This document shows, one piece after another, positions 5,585 to 10,822 of a stretch of 10,822 nt of DNA. The position numbers and the translations under genes were made by a program. The stretch covers positions 1-10,822 of the forward strand of contig JBPPNE010000204.1 of the NCBI GenBank assembly GCA_051306415.1, in the 5' to 3' direction. Position 1 is the first letter of the stretch. Every line of letters starts with the position of its first letter. This stretch comes from CBDDRG01 sp051306415 (lineage in GTDB: Bacteria > Pseudomonadota > Gammaproteobacteria > Pseudomonadales > Porticoccaceae). The notes beneath the pieces are model-generated. The model saw only the letters and a list, made by a program, of their open reading frames with translations. It was not told where the DNA came from and ran no database searches.

Positions 5585-8500
5585 TCAACGCGCAGGAGCC
5601 GCGTCACCCGGGGTCTCGGTGCCGTCGCCCTTGCCGATATCCGAGCTGCGGACGCGAATATCCAGTTGCGGATAGGCGATTTCAATGCCCCTTTCGCGGC
5701 AGAGTTCAGCGATGCGTCGATTGAGCTCGTCGATGCCCGGTAGGCGATCCGCCAGCTCCCGTACGTGGGCACGCAGCTCGTGATCCAGCGTGCTCGCGCC
5801 AAAGCTGAGGAAAAGGGCCACTGGAGCCACTGCCGCCGGCTCCTTCATGACGCGCGGATTTTCGTTGGCGACATCAAGCAACACCTGTTTGGCGCGACCA
5901 AGATCGGTGCCGTAGGCGAAACCCACCTTGATCACCACCCGGGTCACGCTGTCGGTGAGCGTCCAGTTGATCAGCCGGTCGGTGACGAAGCCCTTGTTGG
6001 GAACGATAATCTCCTTACGATCAAAATCGGTGATAGTCGTAGCGCGAATACGGATACGGCTGACAGTACCGGTCAGATCGCCGATGGTGATCACATCGCC
6101 GATGCGAACCGGGCGCTCGAACAGAATGATCAGGCCGGAGACGAAATTGGCGAAAATCTCCTGCAAGCCAAAACCGAGGCCGACGCCCAGCGCGGCAACC
6201 AGCCACTGCAACCGGTCCCAGGGCGCACCGAGAACGGACAGCACGGCGAGCGCGCCAACGGCAACAATGGCGTACGACAACAGCGATGTAATCGCGTACG
6301 TGGAGCCGACGGGCAGTTCCAGACGAGCCAGCACCATGACTTCGAGGAGGCCGGGCAGGTTGCGCGCCAGCATGGCGGTTATCACCAGCATCACCAACGC
6401 GACCAGCAGATCGCGCAGACTGGTGGTATCGATGCTCGCCACGCCGCCCTCACCGACGATCCGCTCCCACAGCACGATAGTGTCGGTGTAGGCGAAAGCG
6501 CCGATCAGATCCGACCACACCCAGTAGAGGATCACGCCAAAAACGATGACCAGCATCAATCGCGTCAGACGCAATGACTGACTGCCAACCTGTTGCATGT
6601 CGAGGGGCGGTTCCGGCACCACCTCGACGGCCTCGGCACCCTCTCTCTGGGTCTGCTCCGCCTGCATCTCCGCCTCGCGCTGGGCGATTGCGCGACGGTA
6701 GTTGAGGCGACGGGCGGCGACGGCAAGACCGCGCAATGCGGTAGAACTGGTCAGAATCCACAGCAGCAGCAGATAGAAACTGTCGACTAGACGCGATGCC
6801 AGTTGAATCGCGGTGTAGTAGTAGCCCAGTCCGGTTAGCACCGCCAGCACCAACAGGACACCGGCGAGCGTTAGCGCCGTACCGTTGCGTAACATGCGGT
6901 TGCCCGCAGCGATCCCCAACAAGGTACCCTCGCCCATCGCATCCAGGCGCTGGCGCGGGTAGATGAGACTGGCACGGGCGACCAGCAGCGCGAGCAGTGG
7001 TGTCAGCAACATCAACACCAGCTGACCGATGCGGTCGTTGGCGAGCAAAACCGGCGCGCGGGCGCCGAGCGCGATAACAATAATCAGCGGAGCCAGCACA
7101 GCGCCGATGCTGGTGATCAGGCGGCGCAAACTGCGCACCGACTCCGCTGGCCAGCTGAAATGGCTACCGGCGACGCCGTGAGTTCTGAGCAGACGCCGAC
7201 ATAAACCGATGACAACACCGAGCACAGCGAGTTTGAGCAGCACCGCGCTGGCAAGGCCATAGTCAGCGGCCCGCGCCAGCAAACCAGCGCCGGCGAGCAC
7301 CAATGGACCGGGCAGCGCGAGCAGCAGACACAGCAGAATCGCGAACGGCGTGTGGCGCTGACTGTCGTCGCGCAACCGGCCGATCTCCGCATTGAGCGCA
7401 TCCAGCCGCGCGACGATTCTGCGGTGGCGAAACAGCAACAGCCCCGCAATAAAAAGGGGTGGCGCCAGAATGCTCCAATAGGCCGCCGGCAGCGCGGTCA
7501 CCACCTGCCAAGCCTTGACCGGAGCCAGCGCGCGCACCTGATCATAGACCGCGACCGGCAGCGAGAGCAGCCAGATTTCGCCGATGCGGCGGGCACCGGG
7601 AATCCAGAACATATGCTCCTCGATGGTCGAGCGCACCGAGCGACTGATATCGAGTAACTGATCCTGGTTGATCTGCACATTGATAGCGAGATTGAACAGG
7701 CGGTTGAGCTCGGCGTCGAGTTGACTCAGCAAGTCCTGACGAATCGCGAGGGTCGTCAACAGCGCCTCGCGCAACGCCGGAGTGCGCTCCTCCTCGGCAA
7801 CGCCCACGAGCAGCCGCTCGGCGCTATCGGCGGGATTCAGCAGCGCATCGCGCTGACGCGCCAGGCGGAATTGCTCAAGTCGCAGATCGCCGATTTCCTC
7901 CGCCAGCTGTTGCTCGATCCTGACGCTGGGCAGCGACTGATACTGTTCGTACAGCACTTCCGACAACAGCAGGCTACCGGACAGCGCGCTGATCTGATCT
8001 TCCAGCAAACGGGCGGTTTGCCGCGCCTGTTCGAGATCGCTGGTCACTGTGATGGATTCGCGCAGCAACTGGCCATTGCGATCCGTGATCGCCAGCAAGC
8101 GTTCGCCGAGCGTGCGATTGGCTTCCTGTTCGCCGGCGAGCAGCGCGCTGTTCGGCAGCACCGCGGCGCTGTTCGTCGTCGCCTCCGCCAATGCTTTCTC
8201 GGTATGCTCCCGGCGCTTGCGATTGAGCGCTTTCTGCAGCACATCAAGCACCAGCTCCTGATCGGCGATCTGCCGCCGCAGCAGCTCCCGCTGCGCGACC
8301 GCGAGTTCCTGCAGCGACTGGTTGGCCTGCAATTCGAGCTGGCGCAGCGCAATGCTCGCGGTCAGCAGGGCCATCTCGGCGGCCATCTTCTGCTGGGCGG
8401 CATCTGTGGTCGCACCCGTCGCCGAATCGCCCGGCTCGCCGGCACGGTCAAGCTCGGAGCGAATGGCCTCCATCCGCTTCAAACTGGCGCCAAGATCACT

Positions 8501-9055
8501 CTGGGCGCGCTCCGGCAGGGTGCTGGCGAGGGCCAGTTGATTGTTCGCGTCGGCGAGATCGCCTTGCAATTTTTCGAGGGCGTTGATGTCGTCGCTCAAC
8601 TCGGCGGTGAGCGTGGCAATGTCCTTGCCGTCAGCGCTCGCCGTCAGCGCGGCGCTGTCGATCGGCGCCAGATTCGCCAGCGTCTGCTCGGCCCGCACAA
8701 TGCGCGCCGGCGCCTGACGCCACTCCTGCTGCAACAACTTCAACCGCTTGCGACTGCGCTCTTCGTCATCGAGAAAACCAATCGCCGCCTGCAAGTCCTG
8801 GCGCTGGCGGGCAGTTTTATCGCCACCGTCCGCCTTCTGTTCGAGCGCAACGAGGCTGCGGTTCAGGCTCGCACGATCCGGCGTCTCGACCGCCGAGGCA
8901 CAGAGCGCGACCGCGACCAGGCAGCACGGCAAGGCCCAGCGCAACACTGTGGGCGCCCGCTGGGCGGTCAACAGATGGGCGACCAACAAACGAGTGGGCA
9001 ACCAGTAGGTGGACAACAACATAGATTCTCTGCGGGGGCATTTCAAAGCAGTCAT
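5585..9055 (-). CDS. Large MscK/MscM-type mechanosensitive channel
   Basis: A 1156-residue channel similar in size and plan to E. coli MscK and MscM (YjeP), which release solutes when membrane tension rises on hypo-osmotic shock. In order: an export signal about 38-56; a long Gln/Glu/Arg-rich coiled-coil periplasmic domain about 60-480; about ten hydrophobic segments (near 520-540, 570-594, 602-618, 647-665, 676-695, 725-745, 755-772, 830-850, 878-895, 918-940); then the MscS core. The pore helix contains GVGLGFGLQEIFANF (about 953-967), followed by FERPVRIGDVITIG, TTITDFDRKEIIVPN and FGASTLDHELRAHVREL, hallmarks of the cytoplasmic MscS cage. A charged loop about 775-825 splits the membrane region. 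MscK and MscM cannot be told apart here, so I give no symbol. ATG 9055 lacks a clear ribosome binding site; ATG 9022 (residue 12) is an alternative that keeps the signal peptide. Confidence 0.93.
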   Translation of the reverse strand: MTALKCPRRESMLLSTYWLPTRLLVAHLLTAQRAPTVLRWALPCCLVAVALCASAVETPDRASLNRSLVALEQKADGGDKTARQRQDLQAAIGFLDDEERSRKRLKLLQQEWRQAPARIVRAEQTLANLAPIDSAALTASADGKDIATLTAELSDDINALEKLQGDLADANNQLALASTLPERAQSDLGASLKRMEAIRSELDRAGEPGDSATGATTDAAQQKMAAEMALLTASIALRQLELQANQSLQELAVAQRELLRRQIADQELVLDVLQKALNRKRREHTEKALAEATTNSAAVLPNSALLAGEQEANRTLGERLLAITDRNGQLLRESITVTSDLEQARQTARLLEDQISALSGSLLLSEVLYEQYQSLPSVRIEQQLAEEIGDLRLEQFRLARQRDALLNPADSAERLLVGVAEEERTPALREALLTTLAIRQDLLSQLDAELNRLFNLAINVQINQDQLLDISRSVRSTIEEHMFWIPGARRIGEIWLLSLPVAVYDQVRALAPVKAWQVVTALPAAYWSILAPPLFIAGLLLFRHRRIVARLDALNAEIGRLRDDSQRHTPFAILLCLLLALPGPLVLAGAGLLARAADYGLASAVLLKLAVLGVVIGLCRRLLRTHGVAGSHFSWPAESVRSLRRLITSIGAVLAPLIIVIALGARAPVLLANDRIGQLVLMLLTPLLALLVARASLIYPRQRLDAMGEGTLLGIAAGNRMLRNGTALTLAGVLLVLAVLTGLGYYYTAIQLASRLVDSFYLLLLWILTSSTALRGLAVAARRLNYRRAIAQREAEMQAEQTQREGAEAVEVVPEPPLDMQQVGSQSLRLTRLMLVIVFGVILYWVWSDLIGAFAYTDTIVLWERIVGEGGVASIDTTSLRDLLVALVMLVITAMLARNLPGLLEVMVLARLELPVGSTYAITSLLSYAIVAVGALAVLSVLGAPWDRLQWLVAALGVGLGFGLQEIFANFVSGLIILFERPVRIGDVITIGDLTGTVSRIRIRATTITDFDRKEIIVPNKGFVTDRLINWTLTDSVTRVVIKVGFAYGTDLGRAKQVLLDVANENPRVMKEPAAVAPVALFLSFGASTLDHELRAHVRELADRLPGIDELNRRIAELCRERGIEIAYPQLDIRVRSSDIGKGDGTETPGDAAPAR

Positions 9056-9271
9056 GCCCGGGGATTGTTATCGCGGGGCATTATCCACCATCCATCGTTG
9101 CGCAGTCCAAATTTCGGGCCAGTACGGTGCCCTGCAAAACACCGTAGCCCGGCCGCAGGGACGGCGACGCTGATCCGCTGTGATAAGCTCGCGCCGCCAT
9201 AATTCAGGCGATACTCTTGACCATGTTCATCATCAGCCGTTGCACCCGGCGCGACCGGAGCGGGATTCAAC
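9056..9271. other. Divergent intergenic region, channel gene and ECF sigma gene
   Basis: This 216-nt region must hold the control signals of both divergent genes. It contains two overlapping inverted repeats (9123-9160, listed separately). A GATAAT on the minus strand near 9084-9079 could be a -10 box for the channel gene, but its best -35 partner is poor. On the plus strand CATAAT (9198-9203) resembles a -10 box without a matching -35. I see no clear ECF-type promoter that would show autoregulation. A 19-codon frame from ATG 9223 overlaps the sigma start but has no ribosome binding site. Confidence 0.5.
9123..9160. repeat. Two overlapping inverted repeats in the divergent regulatory region
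   Basis: TACGGTG (9123-9129) pairs perfectly with CACCGTA (9140-9146) around a 10-nt loop. The loop begins with CCCTGC (9130-9135), which is itself complementary to GCAGGG (9155-9160). The two pairings interleave, so as RNA they would be either alternatives or a pseudoknot; as DNA they could be two operator sites. No T-run follows, so a terminator is unlikely. Confidence 0.45.
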
Positions 9272-9901
9272 TTGACCACTGATGCGCCGCCGGCCGGCGA
9301 CGATCCCCGGTTGCTGACCCGCCTGCGGGCCGGTGATCGCGACGCCTTCGCCAGCGTCGTCCGCGAACACCACCGCAGTCTGCTCGGACTCGCCCGCACG
9401 CTGGCCAGTGCCAATGATGTTGAGGAAATCGTCCAGACCGCCTGGATCAAGGCATTTCAGGCCATCGCCGGCTTCGAGGGCCGATCCAGCCTGCGCACCT
9501 GGCTGTCCCGCATCGTCATCAACGAGGCGCACACGCGCCTGCGGCGACGCGGCCGCGAGGTGTTTCTCGACGATATCACCGCCGATGGCAGCGATCCCCT
9601 GGCTAACCGCTTTGCCAGCGACGGCCACTGGTCCGTCCCGCCGGCGGACTGGTCCCAGGGCGAGGGTCCGGAGAGCTTGTTAATGGCCGATCAATTGGCG
9701 GAGTGCCTGGATCAACTGATGACCGCAATGCCCGCCAACCAGCGCATCCTGCTCGAAATGCGCGACGTTGGCGGCCAGTCCTTCGACGCTATCTGTAATG
9801 ATTTGGCCATCTCCGCATCCAACGCCAGAGTATTGCTGCACCGCGCCCGCCAGCTCGTCTTCAAGCTGGTGGATCGCTATCAGGAGACCGGAGAATGCTG
9901 A
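9272..9901 (+). CDS. ECF-type RNA polymerase sigma factor
   Basis: A 209-residue sigma-70 family factor with only regions 2 and 4, the ECF layout. Region 2 spans about 14-94, with the DVEEIVQTAWIKAFQAI core (about 49-65) and FEGRSSLRTWLSRIVINEA (about 68-86), the segment that contacts the -10 element and polymerase. A loosely conserved linker of about 45 residues, rich in Asp, Trp and Pro, follows. Region 4 spans about 142-203 and ends in a helix-turn-helix (DAICNDLAISASNARVLLHR, about 171-190) for -35 binding. The start is TTG 9272, with an in-frame TGA at 9218; GGAG lies 11 nt upstream, a rather long spacing. The next gene overlaps its end and encodes the likely anti-sigma factor. The regulon cannot be told from sequence. 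Confidence 0.92.
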   Translation: MTTDAPPAGDDPRLLTRLRAGDRDAFASVVREHHRSLLGLARTLASANDVEEIVQTAWIKAFQAIAGFEGRSSLRTWLSRIVINEAHTRLRRRGREVFLDDITADGSDPLANRFASDGHWSVPPADWSQGEGPESLLMADQLAECLDQLMTAMPANQRILLEMRDVGGQSFDAICNDLAISASNARVLLHRARQLVFKLVDRYQETGEC

Positions 9902-10143
9902 TGCCGTCATGCCGGGAGTTGGTGGAGCAGGCCGATGCCCTGCTCGCCAGGGAACTGCCGTGGCGGCGGCGCCTGTCCCTGCGTATCCACCTGCTGATTT
10001 GCGAGCACTGCCGCCGCTACCTGCGCCAGCTCGGCTGGCTGATCACGGCCATCTTCCACCATCATGGCCCGGCCAGTGACGAAGAGGTGAACCGCGTGGT
10101 GGCGGGATTGCCGGATGTTGGGGACAGGCAACGGGATACCTAA
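9895..10143 (+). CDS. Small zinc-binding anti-sigma factor (zf-HC2/ZAS-like)
   Basis: An 82-residue protein with the zinc anti-sigma motif H-x3-C-x2-C (His32, Cys36, Cys39, in LRIHLLICEHCRRYLRQL). An upstream Cys6 is the expected fourth ligand. By family analogy it should bind and hold the preceding ECF sigma factor and may release it on loss of zinc or thiol oxidation. It has only a short hydrophobic patch (about 46-54) and no clear transmembrane helix or sensor domain, so it is probably cytoplasmic. The start overlaps the sigma stop by 7 nt. ATG 9895 has GGAG 8 nt upstream; ATG 9901, which overlaps the sigma TGA, has GGAG 7 nt upstream and is equally plausible. The very small size and sigma coupling resemble short anti-sigma partners seen in many proteobacteria. 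Confidence 0.85.
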   Translation: MLMPSCRELVEQADALLARELPWRRRLSLRIHLLICEHCRRYLRQLGWLITAIFHHHGPASDEEVNRVVAGLPDVGDRQRDT

Positions 10144-10267
10144 CCCCCGCCGAACAGCGCGGCAGCGCAATCTATAGCGATGGCAAAAGATAGCGTTCGA
10201 AGCGCTCGACTCCCGTCTGAAGCAACTCAGGGCTGGAGCCAGACGCTGGATTCAGTGAAGTTGCCGC
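10144..10267. other. Intergenic region between convergent genes
   Basis: This 124-nt gap lies between the 3' ends of the anti-sigma gene and the HerA-type gene. No stem followed by a T-run is seen on either strand, so no rho-independent terminator is called. A near-palindrome around TTCGAA (10192-10206) is too imperfect to interpret. No tRNA, attachment site or insertion-sequence end is recognisable. It is the likely boundary between the high-GC block on the left and the lower-GC gene on the right. Confidence 0.5.
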
Positions 10268-10822
10268 TCATCTCTTCTGATACCGCCACCGACTGGCGAC
10301 AACCCCCAATTGCGCGGTTGAAATACCCGCGTTCTGCCAACCTTTGTCAAAGTCGATGTCGTTCGACTTTGGCAGCTGGTCATCCGCCAAGTTTCTGATC
10401 ATTATTCGCGATGGCAGCATGGCCGCCTGACCAACAAAAATCGCCTCCTGCCGACGAAGTCCAGAGAGCATTTTCGTGAGGCCAGCCATCGAGTCAGGAA
10501 GAATCCCCTTGACGTGTTCTCTGTCAGCCTCATTCGTGATGCGAAGCACGATCCACGAATTACATTGCGACAATACGGTCGCCTCAACCTCACTTGGGCG
10601 CTGTGATACCAGCATCAACCCAATGCCGTACTTGCGGCCTTCCTTCGCGATTCGCCTGATCGCACCCTGAGCAGCGCCGTATTGCGCCTCACCACTATTC
10701 GGCACGTATCGGTGAGCTTCTTCGCACACCAGCAAGACCGGACTCATGGCCCGCTCTTCAGTGGTCTGCCAGACTTTTAGAGAAAAGAGTGTTCGAGCTA
10801 TCGCGGCGCTCGCAGTCCCTGC
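10268..10822 (-). CDS. HerA/DUF87-type ATPase, C-terminal part, 5' end outside window
   Basis: The last 184 residues of an ATPase whose start lies beyond the right edge; the frame is open to position 10822. HerA-type proteins are hexameric FtsK/HerA-superfamily DNA translocases. Visible: Walker B with hydrophobic run and acidic pair VLLVCEEAH (29-37), then KEGRKYG (60-66), LMLVSQRPSEV (69-79; SQRP matches the sensor segment of this superfamily), SQCNSWIVLRITNEADREHV, and LPDSMAGLTKMLSGLRRQEA near 105-125. Walker A must lie off the window. The C-terminal tail ends in a basic WRYQKR. Related ATPases work with NurA nuclease, or in anti-phage pairs with SIR2- or DUF4297-type effectors; nothing in the window shows which applies. 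The gene converges on the sigma/anti-sigma pair and is lower in G+C (30/60 at 10381-10440 versus 41/60 at 9481-9540), which hints at transfer. Confidence 0.88.
   Translation of the reverse strand, partial: AGTASAAIARTLFSLKVWQTTEERAMSPVLLVCEEAHRYVPNSGEAQYGAAQGAIRRIAKEGRKYGIGLMLVSQRPSEVEATVLSQCNSWIVLRITNEADREHVKGILPDSMAGLTKMLSGLRRQEAIFVGQAAMLPSRIMIRNLADDQLPKSNDIDFDKGWQNAGISTAQLGVVASRWRYQKR

Noticed and set aside
7721..9202. Long (493-codon) plus-strand open frame opposite the channel gene
   Set aside because: Gln/Arg-rich composition without recognisable domains. It is the expected mirror of a high-GC coiled-coil coding sequence, whose own frame has clear MscS motifs.
9223..9282. 19-codon leader frame overlapping the sigma TTG start
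   Set aside because: No ribosome binding site and no attenuator-like content; too short to support without conservation.
10180..10398. 72-codon plus-strand frame overlapping the HerA-type gene
   Set aside because: No ribosome binding site, no recognisable domain, and most of it is antisense to conserved HerA-type coding sequence.

Overview
The window reads as chromosomal DNA of a Gram-negative, high-GC proteobacterium, probably gamma or beta. The evidence is a complete Mla phospholipid-transport operon (including the outer-membrane lipoprotein MlaA), a large MscK/MscM-type mechanosensitive channel and Sec-type exported proteins. I cannot name the genus. No rRNA, tRNA, CRISPR array, transposase or integrase is visible.

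Layout. Positions 1-1230 (minus) hold the N-terminal 410 codons of an exported HAF-repeat protein that runs off the left edge through a perfect 19-copy hexanucleotide tract encoding (Pro-Ala)19. Positions 1356-5191 (minus) are the operon mlaF-mlaE-mlaD-mlaA-mlaC-mlaB, tightly packed with 4-nt overlaps at F/E, E/D and C/B. A likely sigma70-type promoter (5272-5300) lies upstream, with a 7-4-7 direct repeat over its -35 box. Positions 5358-5549 (minus) encode a small CPXCG cysteine-rich protein just downstream of a 1156-residue mechanosensitive channel gene (5585-9055, minus). A 216-nt divergent intergenic region with two overlapping inverted repeats separates the channel gene from an ECF sigma factor (9272-9901, plus) and its overlapping small zinc-binding anti-sigma factor (9895-10143, plus). 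Converging on these from the right edge is the C-terminal 184 residues of a HerA/DUF87-type ATPase (10268-10822, minus), visibly poorer in G+C than its neighbours.

How the parts fit. MlaFEDB is the inner-membrane ABC machine, MlaC the periplasmic shuttle and MlaA the outer-membrane partner; together they keep phospholipids out of the outer leaflet. The channel also serves the cell envelope (turgor relief), so the central 8 kb is an envelope-homeostasis block. The sigma/anti-sigma pair, divergent from the channel gene, could sense an envelope or redox signal through the zinc site of the anti-sigma factor, but its targets are unknown.

Most of the window is well-understood core machinery. The less ordinary parts are the HAF protein with its expanded Pro-Ala tract on the left, the two short regulatory regions, and the HerA-type ATPase on the right, which may mark the edge of an acquired (possibly anti-phage) segment beyond the window.
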